Origin: an uncultured Paenibacillus sp.
GTDB lineage: Bacteria; Bacillota; Bacilli; Paenibacillales; Paenibacillaceae
Direction of reading: 5' to 3'
NCBI GenBank assembly: GCA_937895345.1
Contig: CALAWP010000086.1
Span: 4,805-68,804 of the forward strand
DNA length: 64,000 bases
Below, in pieces: positions 26,943 to 35,527 of this stretch (its first letter is position 1; each line of letters starts with the position of its first letter). A program made the position numbers and the translations under genes. Under the pieces are notes generated by a model. The model did no database searches, was not told where the DNA came from, and was given only the letters and a program-made list of their open reading frames with translations.

Positions 26943-27290
26943 ATGATTCACGTTTATTTGGACGATTACCGGAAGCCGCCCAAAGGCTTCGTCCTGGCCG
27001 CCAGCGCCATGGAATGCAAAGCGTTGATCGATGCCGAACCGATCGACATCTTGTCGCTGGATTTCGACCTGGGCTGGGGCCAGCCGACCGGCTACGAAGT
27101 GACCCGCCATCTGGTGGAATGCGGCAAATACCCCCGCCAAATTTATTTGCATACGTCCAGTATCTCGGGCCGGAACCAAATGTACCATTTGCTGGCGGCG
27201 CACATCCCGGACGGCGTCGGGCTTCACGCCGGTCCGCTTCCCCAGCGGCTGCTCGACGAGATAGCCGCCGCCGAAGCGGACCGGAAATAA
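26943..27290 (+). CDS. Cyclic-phosphate-processing receiver (cREC) domain protein
   Basis: 115 residues resembling the stand-alone cREC family: acidic pair in VYLDDYRKPPKGF (Asp7, Asp8), a central SLDFDLG with Asp40 and Asp42, and HTSSISGRNQM as the later conserved segment. These are receiver-like domains proposed from comparative genomics to act on cyclic phosphates in RNA processing or signalling; no reaction is proven to my knowledge. ATG at 26943 has GGAGGG about 8 bases upstream. Confidence 0.75.
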   Translation: MIHVYLDDYRKPPKGFVLAASAMECKALIDAEPIDILSLDFDLGWGQPTGYEVTRHLVECGKYPRQIYLHTSSISGRNQMYHLLAAHIPDGVGLHAGPLPQRLLDEIAAAEADRK

Positions 27291-27329
27291 CGGTAATCCC
27301 GAATCAGAAACAGAAAGAGGAGCAGACAA

Positions 27330-28352
27330 TTGAGTTTATGGATCGGTACCGCTAACGCGGGCTTTGCGCCCTATGCAATGGAAGAGCTGCGCAGAACCAT
27401 TGCGGGAGTCTCCTTTTCCCCGTTGGCTCCGGGCGAAGTGTTTTTGATGGATTGTCCTCTTGGGAAGGAAGAGACGCTTGCGGCCGTCAAGCTTGGCGAG
27501 CCCGTTTTTTTGCGGCACATTCAGCCGGCGGACCGAACGATCTCCATTAACGGCAATGCCGACGATTTGGACCAGCTGGCGGAAATGATCCGTCATGCAA
27601 GGCTGGCGTTCAAAGGAAATCGGACGGCCGTTCATGTGCGCAGAAGCCCGGGCTCGCCGTTTCATTATTCGGCATCGGATACGAAGGCGCTGCTCGACGC
27701 CGTGCTCGAAGAGATCGAAGCGGAGCCGGCCGTGCAGCGCCCGGATCTAATTGTGGCCATTTATGCTGATGCCGCGACGATTTATGCGGGTTTCGGGACG
27801 CCGGAAGATATGCTGTCGGATTGGCCCGGCGGAGCGATCCGGTTTCAGCGCGAAGAAGGCCAAATTTCCCGGGCTAAGTTCAAGCTGCTGGAGGCGGAGC
27901 AGGCTTTCGGCTTGCAGTATGCCGATTACCGGAAGGCGCTGGACATCGGAGCCGCTCCCGGCGGCTGGAGCTCGCTGCTGCTGGAGAGGGGTCTTCAGGT
28001 TACGGCGATCGACCCCGCCGAGATGCACCCGTCTCTGGCCGGTCATCCCCGTTTGACCCACTTGAAGCAAAATGCTTCCGACGTCAAGCTGGAGCGCGGC
28101 GCTTACGATCTTCTTGTATGCGATATGAGCTGGAGTCCGATGCTGATGGCGCGGCTCGTGCTCGATGTGCGCCAAGCGCTCGCGCCGCAGGCGACCGCCG
28201 TCGTCACCGTCAAACTGATGCATCGCAAGCCTTTGCAAACGATCCGGGAGGTTAAGGAACGGCTGGAAACCGGGTTTGAAGTGATGAAGGCGAAACAGCT
28301 GTTCCATAACCGCGAGGAAATTACGTTATGGCTGCAAAATCGGTTGTTTTGA
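27330..28352 (+). CDS. RlmM/FtsJ-like SAM-dependent RNA methyltransferase
   Basis: 340 residues from a TTG start with AGAGGAG upstream. N-terminal THUMP-like region (MSLWIGTANAGFAPYAMEEL), then a Rossmann methyltransferase with ALDIGAAPGGWSSLLLERG, acidic AIDPAEM, DLLVCDMSWSP and TVKLMHRKP, i.e. the K-D-K pattern of FtsJ-type ribose 2'-O-methyltransferases. E. coli RlmM modifies 23S rRNA C2498; the equivalent target here is inferred. Confidence 0.8.
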   Translation: MSLWIGTANAGFAPYAMEELRRTIAGVSFSPLAPGEVFLMDCPLGKEETLAAVKLGEPVFLRHIQPADRTISINGNADDLDQLAEMIRHARLAFKGNRTAVHVRRSPGSPFHYSASDTKALLDAVLEEIEAEPAVQRPDLIVAIYADAATIYAGFGTPEDMLSDWPGGAIRFQREEGQISRAKFKLLEAEQAFGLQYADYRKALDIGAAPGGWSSLLLERGLQVTAIDPAEMHPSLAGHPRLTHLKQNASDVKLERGAYDLLVCDMSWSPMLMARLVLDVRQALAPQATAVVTVKLMHRKPLQTIREVKERLETGFEVMKAKQLFHNREEITLWLQNRLF

Positions 28353-28368
28353 CCGCCTCGTCATGAGG

Positions 28369-28402
28369 TTGTGCGTATCCTTGTCGTGTGGTACGATAAG
28401 GT
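28369..28402 (+). promoter_or_regulatory. Candidate promoter upstream of the kinase gene
   Basis: TTGTGC, 17-base spacer and TACGAT. It would start a transcript some 25 bases before a terminator hairpin that immediately precedes the kinase ribosome site. The match is modest. Confidence 0.35.
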
Positions 28403-28426
28403 CAAATGAATAACGGCCAAGGGAAA

Positions 28427-28476
28427 GCATCCCGGCAGATCTTCCGAAGCGGAAGGTTCTGTCGGCATGCTTTTTT
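28427..28476 (+). terminator. Terminator just upstream of the kinase gene
   Basis: GCATCCCGGCAGATCTTCCG pairs with a GGAAGG...CTGTCGGCATGC arm with few mismatches, followed by TTTTTT. It ends the methyltransferase transcript and could also attenuate the kinase gene, whose ribosome site begins 8 bases later. Confidence 0.75.
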
Positions 28477-28489
28477 GCTTTAGAAAGGA

Positions 28490-30103
28490 GTGCTCATCAT
28501 TTACAAAGAGCTGCCGCAATGGGAAAGAGGCACCGTTATTGGCGACCGTTACCGCATTCTGTCCGTCATCGGACAAGGGGGGATGGGCGTGGTGTATGCC
28601 GTCGAGGATTTGAGGCTGGCCGGTTTGCTGCGGGCGATGAAGGTCACCTATGGCCGTTACGGAGCGGCGGGCGCCTATTCGGAGGAAGCAAGCGCGCTGA
28701 TGAAGCTGAACCATCCTTGCCTTCCGCTCATTACCGATTATTTCCCGCCTGACGAAGACGGCAGGGAAGCGCTGGTCATGGACTATATTGAAGGCGAGAC
28801 GCTGGCCGCGGCCGCTGAGAACGCCTCCGCTCCCGCTTCGTTCGGCGAGCTGCTTCATATCGGGCTGCAATTGAGCTCCGCGCTCCACTATTTGCACAGC
28901 TTGCCGTCGCCCCTAATCCATCGGGATTTAAAGCCTTCCAACGTGATGCTGGACCGGGACGGCCATGTGAAGCTGATCGACTTCGGCATATCGAGGCAGT
29001 ACAAGGAAGGGCAGCGGTTCGATACGGTGCGGCTCGGTACGGAAGGGTTTGCGGCGCCGGAGCAGCAAGAAGGAAGGCAAAGCGATGCGCGCACCGACAT
29101 ATACGGTCTCGGGGCGTTGTTGTACTATTTGGCGACGGGAGGGGAGTTATTCGGAAAGAGCGTCGGCAGCAAAGGAGCGCATGTGCGCAGCCGGCTTCCA
29201 AAACGGCTTCCCGCTCCGTTTGCCGATGTGCTGGAGCGGATGCTGCAGCCCGACCCCGAGCGGCGGTACGCCTCCATGAAAGAGGTAGAGGAGGCGCTGC
29301 TGGCTTTGCGCGGGACCGGCGGCAACGGACGGGGGACGTCGGAAGGGGAAGACCGCCGATTGCGCCGAAGCCCGCAGCTCATCGGCGTCTTGTCGATTTC
29401 TCCGGGCTCGGGCGCGACCTTCCTGGCCGTTACGCTTGCGTTGCTCTTAAGCAAACGGGGCAAGACGGTGACGGCGGCGGAATATTACGGGCTGGAGCCC
29501 GAATGGATGGAGCTGCTGCCGTCCCGGTCGTTTATGCCCGAGAGCCGCCGCGACGATATCGTGAGCTTCTCGGACCGGTATGTCCGCCGCATCAGCGGCG
29601 ACCGCCACATTCATTGGCTGTCGGTCAACAGTCACAGCCTGTATGGCCGGGAACAGGACGACAGGAGGCTGGAGCACGAGCTGAATCAATTTGGATGCGA
29701 TATTCAATTGATCGATTATTCCAGCCGATGGCATGATCCCCAGGCGCTGCGCTGGCTCAGACAGTCCAGGCATATTATCGCCGTCGGCGATCCGTTTATT
29801 TCCAGATGGCAAGTGCCGCAGCTGCAAAAGCTGAAAAAGCTTCAGGAGGAGTTGAAGGAGACGGGCGGATCGATCCATTGGGTGGCCAACAAGGATACCA
29901 GATTCAGGGGACGGAGGGAGTGGATGTCCCTCTTTCCCGAACGGCCGGTGGCGGCGGTTCCTTTGTTGCAGCAGGAAGCCGTTCTGAACGCGATCTGGAG
30001 CCATCGGTGGGTAACGGATGCCGCGAGATTGGACTTTCGGGTCGGCCGTTCGTTAAGGCCGCTGTGCAAGCTGATCGAGCAGTCCGTCCGCCGGTTAGAT
30101 TAG
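28490..30103 (+). CDS. Serine/threonine protein kinase fused to a degenerate ParA/MinD-like domain
   Basis: 537 residues, no membrane segment. Kinase domain (about 15-270): glycine loop GQGGMGVV, Lys51 in AMK, catalytic HRDLKPSN (Asp146), DFG (164-166) and APEQ. After a short Gly/Arg linker, residues 295-537 look like a SIMIBI/ParA-type ATPase beginning IGVLSISPGSGATFLAVTLA, but the P-loop lysine is missing (GSGATF instead of GxGKT/S), followed by DYSSRW and VGDPFISRWQ segments. The GTG at 28490 overlaps the AAAGGAG site, so ATC 28496 or ATT 28499 may be the true start. Function unknown; a kinase recruiting or sensing through a pseudo-ATPase is my inference. Confidence 0.82.
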   Translation: MLIIYKELPQWERGTVIGDRYRILSVIGQGGMGVVYAVEDLRLAGLLRAMKVTYGRYGAAGAYSEEASALMKLNHPCLPLITDYFPPDEDGREALVMDYIEGETLAAAAENASAPASFGELLHIGLQLSSALHYLHSLPSPLIHRDLKPSNVMLDRDGHVKLIDFGISRQYKEGQRFDTVRLGTEGFAAPEQQEGRQSDARTDIYGLGALLYYLATGGELFGKSVGSKGAHVRSRLPKRLPAPFADVLERMLQPDPERRYASMKEVEEALLALRGTGGNGRGTSEGEDRRLRRSPQLIGVLSISPGSGATFLAVTLALLLSKRGKTVTAAEYYGLEPEWMELLPSRSFMPESRRDDIVSFSDRYVRRISGDRHIHWLSVNSHSLYGREQDDRRLEHELNQFGCDIQLIDYSSRWHDPQALRWLRQSRHIIAVGDPFISRWQVPQLQKLKKLQEELKETGGSIHWVANKDTRFRGRREWMSLFPERPVAAVPLLQQEAVLNAIWSHRWVTDAARLDFRVGRSLRPLCKLIEQSVRRLD

Positions 30104-30181
30104 AATACCCTTGCTTGCAATTGACGGGCGGCTTCATTATGATGAAAGAAAGATTCATCAGAAAGCAGGTGCGTCGCAGCT

Positions 30182-30880
30182 ATGAATGAAAGAGTTCTCG
30201 TCGTAGAAGATGAAGCCGGCATCGCCCGCATCCTTCAGCTAGAGCTGGAGCATGAGGGGTATACGGTCGGCGTGGCGGAGGACGGACGCACGGGTTACGA
30301 GAAGGCTTCAAGCGGCGAATGGGATTTGGTGCTGTTGGACGTCATGCTGCCCGAAATGAGCGGCATAGAAGTGTTGCGCCTTATACGGCAAAGCGGAAAC
30401 CCGGTGCCGATTATTTTGCTGACAGCCAGAGATACCGTGCCGGATAAAGTGAGCGGCTTCGAACACGGAGCCAACGATTATATAACGAAACCTTTTGCGA
30501 TGGAAGAGCTTCTGGCCAGAGTGCGCAATATTTTGCGCATCTTCAAGCAGTATCCGAAGGAAGCGGAAGGCTCCGATGTCATCAAGCTGGGAGATTTGAC
30601 GATCGAGCTGAGAACGCGGAAGGTATTCCGCAAGGATATCTTGATCGAGCTGACGCCAAGGGAGTTCGAACTGCTCGTCTATTTGGTGGAGCATCGCAAC
30701 GAGGAAAAGTCGCGCGAGGATATTTTGTCGGAGGTATGGGGATACGATTTCATCGGCGAAACGAATCTGGTCGACGTCTATATCCGGTATTTGAGACAGA
30801 AGCTGGACAAGGGCTACCGCCATAAGCTGATCCATACAATACGCGGCGTCGGATATATGATTAAGGAGCCGGATGCATGA
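30182..30880 (+). CDS. OmpR-family response regulator (ArlR/YkoG-like)
   Basis: 232 residues. Receiver domain with acidic pair in VVEDEAG, phospho-acceptor in VLLDVMLPEMSG (about Asp52), LLTAR and TKPFAMEELLAR; C-terminal winged helix with IELTPREFELLVYLVEHR and VDVYIRYLRQKLDKG. Overlaps the kinase gene by 4 bp. Target genes are unknown; the resemblance is to the ArlR/YkoG group. Confidence 0.93.
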   Translation: MNERVLVVEDEAGIARILQLELEHEGYTVGVAEDGRTGYEKASSGEWDLVLLDVMLPEMSGIEVLRLIRQSGNPVPIILLTARDTVPDKVSGFEHGANDYITKPFAMEELLARVRNILRIFKQYPKEAEGSDVIKLGDLTIELRTRKVFRKDILIELTPREFELLVYLVEHRNEEKSREDILSEVWGYDFIGETNLVDVYIRYLRQKLDKGYRHKLIHTIRGVGYMIKEPDA

Positions 30881-32232
30881 CGCTGCGTAAACGGTTTACG
30901 CTGTTCACCATTTTTTGGCTGATCCTCATTCTGATCTTTTTTAATATATTCGTCTATTTTTATGTCATTAAAATTACGACGGAAAGCGAAGAAGAGGTCA
31001 TTTCCACCAAAGTCAATCTAATGCTTGAAAATCCGAGAATTACGAGCGGCCGGGGATTGAATTCCGCCGATTTGCTCGTGGAATATTACAACGTCAACGA
31101 AATGATCCGCATCATTGCGCCCAACAGCCGCGTCGTCAGCATTATCGGCGATCATCCTGTATTGATGGAGCTGCCGGCCCAATTCGAATCGCATCATCAT
31201 ACGGGCATGATTACAAAAAGCGGAGAGCGCATCTTGTTTATGCGGGTGCCGCTTTATGAAGACGGGCGCATTATCGCGATGCTGGAAGTAAACCGGATAC
31301 TGGACGAACTCGACGATTATTTGCAAATCCTTGTCGCGGCGCTCAGCGTGACCAGCGGCGGCGCGATCTTGTTCGCCATCTTCGGAACCTATTGGTTCAC
31401 CTCCCGGCTGACGGCGCCGATCCAGCATATGGTCAACACGATGCGGGAGATCGACCGAAGCGGCAAGCTGAGGAAGATCGCGGTCAGCAACCGCGACGAG
31501 TCGGCGGAGCTGCAGCAGCTGGTCCGGGCGTTCAACCAAATGATCGACCGGCTCGACAGCACGTTCGCAAGGCAAAAGCAATTCGTCGCCGACGCGTCCC
31601 ATGAGCTGAAGACGCCGCTAACCGTCATCAGCAGCTATGCGAATATGCTGAAGCGTTGGGGCCGGGACGACGAGAAAGTGCGGGACGAGGCGATCGACGC
31701 GATCGCCAAAGAATCCGTCCGGCTGCAAAATTTGACGAAGTCGATGCTGACGCTGGCCGAGGCGGAGCAGGAAAACTGGCTGGAGCTCGAAATGTTCGAC
31801 GTCGTTCAGGTCGTGGACGAGCTTGCCACGATGATGCAAACGACGTTCCAGCGGCCCATACGCATCAAGGCGCTTTCCAGACAAGTGCGCATGATGGGCG
31901 ACAAGGACAAAATCCGGCAGCTTCTTGTCATCCTGCTCGACAACGCGATTAAATATTCGAAGGAGCCGATCGACATTTCGATTACGCTGATGCGGAATAT
32001 CGTGAAGATCGAAGTGAAGGACAAAGGCATCGGCATTCCGGAAAAAGAAATTCCGCATTTGTTCGAGCGGTTTTACCGCGTAGACGGGGCGAGAAGCCGT
32101 TCGACCGGCGGCGTGGGCCTTGGCCTGTCGATCGCCAAACGGATCGTCGATTTGCACGAAGGGAAAATTGACATTTTCAGTCTGCCGGATCTCGGCACGA
32201 CGATTACATTGCAATTCAAGCAGCGCAGGTAA
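30877..32232 (+). CDS. Sensor histidine kinase (ArlS/YkoH-like)
   Basis: 451 residues. Two membrane segments (about 9-31 and 148-170) flank an extracytoplasmic sensor of about 115 residues; a HAMP domain follows, then HisKA with phospho-His in ADASHELKTPLTV and HATPase with NAIKYS, VKDKGIGIP, LFERFYRVD and GLGLSIAKRI. Cognate partner of the overlapping regulator gene. Confidence 0.93.
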   Translation: MTLRKRFTLFTIFWLILILIFFNIFVYFYVIKITTESEEEVISTKVNLMLENPRITSGRGLNSADLLVEYYNVNEMIRIIAPNSRVVSIIGDHPVLMELPAQFESHHHTGMITKSGERILFMRVPLYEDGRIIAMLEVNRILDELDDYLQILVAALSVTSGGAILFAIFGTYWFTSRLTAPIQHMVNTMREIDRSGKLRKIAVSNRDESAELQQLVRAFNQMIDRLDSTFARQKQFVADASHELKTPLTVISSYANMLKRWGRDDEKVRDEAIDAIAKESVRLQNLTKSMLTLAEAEQENWLELEMFDVVQVVDELATMMQTTFQRPIRIKALSRQVRMMGDKDKIRQLLVILLDNAIKYSKEPIDISITLMRNIVKIEVKDKGIGIPEKEIPHLFERFYRVDGARSRSTGGVGLGLSIAKRIVDLHEGKIDIFSLPDLGTTITLQFKQRR

Positions 32233-32281
32233 CGGGGGCAGGCTCTTGTTCTTGCCCGCTGAGAAGAAACGGAGGACAACG

Positions 32282-33142
32282 ATGAAATATCGCGTGGCGG
32301 CCGTCCAGTACAAGCTGGCGGATATTGAACGGTTTGAACAATTTGCGGACCAAGTGTTCCATTACGTACGCAATGCATCCGAATACGGCGTGCAATTTAT
32401 CCTTTTTCCCGAGTTTATTACGACGCAGCTGCTGTCCATCGGCGACGCAAACGGTCATCCGCTTACGATCGACAAGCTGCCTTCGTTTACCGACCGGTAC
32501 GAAGAGCTGTTCCGGTCCCTCGCCAAGCAATACGATATGTATATTGCGGGAGGCACCCATGTCGTCTCCGTGGAAGGAGGGCAGCGCCGAAACGCCGCCT
32601 TTCTGTTCCATCCGGACGGCCGGATCGACATTCAGCACAAAATTCATATTACACCGACCGAAGTGGAAGAGTGGGAGCTGAAGCCCGCCGACGGCGTGGA
32701 AGTGTTTCAAACGAAATTCGGCACGATCGCGTTGCTTACTTGCTACGATATCGAGTTTCCGGAAATTGTGCGGATGGCTCGCGCCAAAGGCGCCGACGTC
32801 GTATTTTGCCCGTCGTGCACCGACGACCGTCACGGCTTCCACCGGGTCCGCTATTGCTGTCACGCCCGCACGATCGAAAACCAGATTTACGTCGTGACGA
32901 CCGGCACGGTCGGTTCGCTGCGGCGGGTCGATTTCATGAGGGCCAATTACGGCCAAGCCGCCATTATCGCGCCGAACGACATCCCGTTTCCTCCGGGCGG
33001 CATCATTGCGGAAGGACTTGTCAACGACGATATGCTAGTGGTGGGCGATCTGGATTTGTCGCTGCTGGAAGAAGTGAGAACGAAAGGCTCGGTCATGACC
33101 TGGCGCGACCGGAGAACCGATCTGTATACGGATTGGAGTTAA
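32282..33142 (+). CDS. Carbon-nitrogen hydrolase (nitrilase family)
   Basis: 286 residues. The Glu-Lys-Cys triad is visible: Glu in LFPEFITTQ, Lys in HKIHITPTE, Cys in LTCYDIEFPE. ATG at 32282 follows CGGAGG. In B. subtilis YhcX, as I recall it, a GNAT domain and a nitrilase domain are fused; here the nitrilase is its own gene, followed by a GNAT gene of matching size. Likely amide substrate, unidentified. Confidence 0.88.
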   Translation: MKYRVAAVQYKLADIERFEQFADQVFHYVRNASEYGVQFILFPEFITTQLLSIGDANGHPLTIDKLPSFTDRYEELFRSLAKQYDMYIAGGTHVVSVEGGQRRNAAFLFHPDGRIDIQHKIHITPTEVEEWELKPADGVEVFQTKFGTIALLTCYDIEFPEIVRMARAKGADVVFCPSCTDDRHGFHRVRYCCHARTIENQIYVVTTGTVGSLRRVDFMRANYGQAAIIAPNDIPFPPGGIIAEGLVNDDMLVVGDLDLSLLEEVRTKGSVMTWRDRRTDLYTDWS

Positions 33143-33163
33143 ATCGGAGGGCGGTGCAGCGGG

Positions 33164-33841
33164 ATGAAAAAAGAGCTTTATGTACAGATGGAGGGGAAAC
33201 CGCGCAAGGTAGTTATCCGCCGGTATGGCGAAGACGATTTCCGCGCGCTGGTCGACGTGCAGAAGGCCAGCTTCCCTCCGCCGTTTCCATCCGATTTGTG
33301 GTGGAAGGAAGATCAGCTGAGGGAGCATGTGTCCCGATTTCCGGAAGGCGCGTTGTGCGCGGAAGCCGACGGCCAGATCGTCGGGTCCATGACCGGCCTG
33401 ATCGTCGACATGAACGATTACGCGGAGAAACATCATTGGGAGGACGTGACGGACGGCGGCTACATACGCAACCATAATCCGTCCGGCGACACGCTGTATG
33501 TCGTCGATATTTGCGTCGTGCCGGCCTGGCGCAAATCCGGCGTCGGCAAATGGATGATGCAGACGATGTATGAGACGGTCGTACATCTCGGCCTTGCAAG
33601 GCTGCTCGGCGGCGGACGGATGCCGGGCTACGGAGCCAGGGCCGGCGAAGCGACGCCAGAGCAGTATGTGGCCAAGGTGCTGAGCGGGGAATGGAACGAT
33701 CCCGTCATCAGTTTTCTGCTTCGCTGCGGCCGGATGCCGGTCGGCATCGCCGAACATTATTTGGAGGACGAACAGTCGCTGAACTATGCCGTGCTGATGG
33801 AATGGCGCAATCCGTTCCGGCAGGACGCTCGTTCGATCTAA
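33164..33841 (+). CDS. GNAT acetyltransferase, YhcX N-domain-like
   Basis: 225 residues. GNAT core: YVVDICVVPAWRKSGVGKWMMQ is beta4 plus the acetyl-CoA pyrophosphate loop (RKSGVG). It begins with VVIRRYGEDDFRALVDVQKASFP, as in YhcX-type fusions. Being 22 bp behind the nitrilase gene suggests that both act on one substrate. Confidence 0.85.
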   Translation: MKKELYVQMEGKPRKVVIRRYGEDDFRALVDVQKASFPPPFPSDLWWKEDQLREHVSRFPEGALCAEADGQIVGSMTGLIVDMNDYAEKHHWEDVTDGGYIRNHNPSGDTLYVVDICVVPAWRKSGVGKWMMQTMYETVVHLGLARLLGGGRMPGYGARAGEATPEQYVAKVLSGEWNDPVISFLLRCGRMPVGIAEHYLEDEQSLNYAVLMEWRNPFRQDARSI

Positions 33842-33867
33842 TTACATATAAAGAGGAGAGAATATCA

Positions 33868-34545
33868 ATGTCCCTAATTTATCATCGCATCACATCGATT
33901 GACGATCCGCATTTCAAATCGCTTCACGATCTGCTCGGCACCATATTCCCGCCCGAAGAAGTGCTGGCTTTTGAGCTGTGGAAGGAGCCTCTGCAGGATG
34001 AAGGCATTCATGTCTATGCCGCGGTGCACGGCAATGAAGTGGTCGGCGCGACGGAATACCGCTACTATCCGCAAATGCGGGTCGCCATGACGGACTTTAC
34101 GATTATCGGCAAGCCGTCCATGGGCATCGGACGTTTCCTGATGCGCAACCGTGAGCGCGATTTGCAAAGATTGGCGGAGCAATCCGGAACGGTTCCGCTC
34201 GGAATGTTCGCCGAAATTTACGATCCGTACCGGGCAGGCGGCCACGAATTCGGCGGTGTATCGCCGATGAACCCGTACGTCCGCCGCGAGGTGCTGTCGC
34301 ATATCGGCTACAAGAAGGTGAATATGACGTACGTGCATCCTTCCTGGGATCTTGAAGGGAAGGCCGTATCCGAGCTGGATCTCGGCTTTTTGCCGGCCGA
34401 CGAGCAAATGGACCGGATCGACGCTTCGCTCGTTGCCGAGTTTCTTGAAACGTATTATTCGGCGCTGCCCGACAAGCCGAAGGAATGGCTCGAGATGATG
34501 GAGCGGCTTCGCGGCGAAACTCGCCTCGATCTGCTTCCGCTGTAA
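33868..34545 (+). CDS. GNAT-like acetyltransferase
   Basis: 225 residues from ATG 33868 (AAGAGGAG upstream). The protein has MTDFTIIGKPSMGIGRFLMRNRERDL, a GNAT-like acetyl-CoA loop with the GMGxG variant, and a C-terminal extension. Assignment to GNAT is moderate. It is the third gene of the nitrilase-GNAT cluster, ends about 85 bp before a terminator, and probably shares its transcript. Confidence 0.7.
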   Translation: MSLIYHRITSIDDPHFKSLHDLLGTIFPPEEVLAFELWKEPLQDEGIHVYAAVHGNEVVGATEYRYYPQMRVAMTDFTIIGKPSMGIGRFLMRNRERDLQRLAEQSGTVPLGMFAEIYDPYRAGGHEFGGVSPMNPYVRREVLSHIGYKKVNMTYVHPSWDLEGKAVSELDLGFLPADEQMDRIDASLVAEFLETYYSALPDKPKEWLEMMERLRGETRLDLLPL

Positions 34546-34630
34546 TCGCTTGACGTCCACGAAGCCGTTTCGCGGATTTGTCATTGGCCCACGCTTTGTA
34601 AATGTGTAAGGTTTTTCAAAAAAATCATTG

Positions 34631-34655
34631 ACCGCCGGCTTCAAGGCGGTTTTTT
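34631..34655 (+). terminator. Terminator after the GNAT cluster
   Basis: ACCGCC pairs with GGCGGT over an 8-base loop, then TTTTT. It separates the cluster from the resistance cassette. Confidence 0.85.
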
Positions 34656-34754
34656 CGTTCAAGGTAAACCGTATCGTTTGGAGTCCAAATTGCGCATTCG
34701 CTAAGCCAGGTGAAGAAACAAATTATGCAACCGAACCGTAAGAGAGGGAAACCG

Positions 34755-35441
34755 ATGCCTTTTACGATATTAGTCGTTGAAGATGATGCGGATATTAATC
34801 AATTGTTATGCATCTTATTGACCAAGCACGGATATGTGGCAGAGCCGGCTTATTCCGGAAGCGAAGCGAAGCTGCTGTTGTCGATGAGGAAATACGATCT
34901 GATCGTACTTGATCTGATGCTGCCGGGGATTTCCGGCGAGGCGCTGATTAACGACATTCGCACCCGGTCCGTCGTTCCGATCATCGTCATATCGGCCAAA
35001 TCGGACACGCCAGGGAAGGTTGAAGCGCTCAGAAGCGGTGCGGACGATTATATCACCAAACCTTTTGTCAAAGAAGAGGTGCTGGCCCGGATCGACGCAT
35101 GCTTGAGGCGTTACACAAAATTCAGTTCGACCGAGCAGGCCTCATCGTCGCTCGCTTATCGGGATCTCATTCTGGACTTAACTTCTAGGTCCGCTGTTGC
35201 GGGAGGCAAGCCATTAGCGCTGACTTCGAAGGAATTTGAAATATTGGCGATTCTTGTTGGTTCCCCCCGCAGAGTGTTCACTCGGGAGGATCTGTATCAG
35301 ACCGTGTGGAAGGAAAGCTACGCCATTGAGGATAACACGATTAACGTTCATATCAGCAACCTGCGCAGCAAGCTAGCCAGAAACAATCCGGACGCTCACT
35401 ACATCGAGACGGTATGGGGAATCGGGTTTAAGATGGTTTGA
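34755..35441 (+). CDS. OmpR-family response regulator of ABC/two-component cassette
   Basis: 228 residues. Receiver with VVEDDADIN, phospho-acceptor in VLDLMLPGISG, VISAKSD and TKPFVKEEVLARID; winged-helix effector with LALTSKEFEILAILVG and INVHISNLRSKLARN. ATG 34755 follows AGAGGGA. It leads a cassette with an ABC exporter and a sensor kinase, the layout used for sensing and resisting cell-wall peptide antibiotics. GC content looks lower than neighbouring genes. Confidence 0.92.
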   Translation: MPFTILVVEDDADINQLLCILLTKHGYVAEPAYSGSEAKLLLSMRKYDLIVLDLMLPGISGEALINDIRTRSVVPIIVISAKSDTPGKVEALRSGADDYITKPFVKEEVLARIDACLRRYTKFSSTEQASSSLAYRDLILDLTSRSAVAGGKPLALTSKEFEILAILVGSPRRVFTREDLYQTVWKESYAIEDNTINVHISNLRSKLARNNPDAHYIETVWGIGFKMV

Positions 35442-35480
35442 CTTTACGTTTTCTTTAATTCCCTTTACGCTTCGTTAAGG
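35442..35480 (+). promoter_or_regulatory. Tandem direct repeat, probable response-regulator site
   Basis: CTTTACGTTTTCTTTAA (from 35442) and CTTTACGCTTCGTTAAG (from 35463) are repeated at a 21-bp step, two helical turns. They sit between the regulator gene and the ABC genes, as expected for an OmpR-type dimer activating the transporter operon. Confidence 0.6.
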
Positions 35481-35527
35481 ACTTTTGGCGGCCTTTCAGG
35501 TAAAGTGGTTGACGAGGTGACTACACG

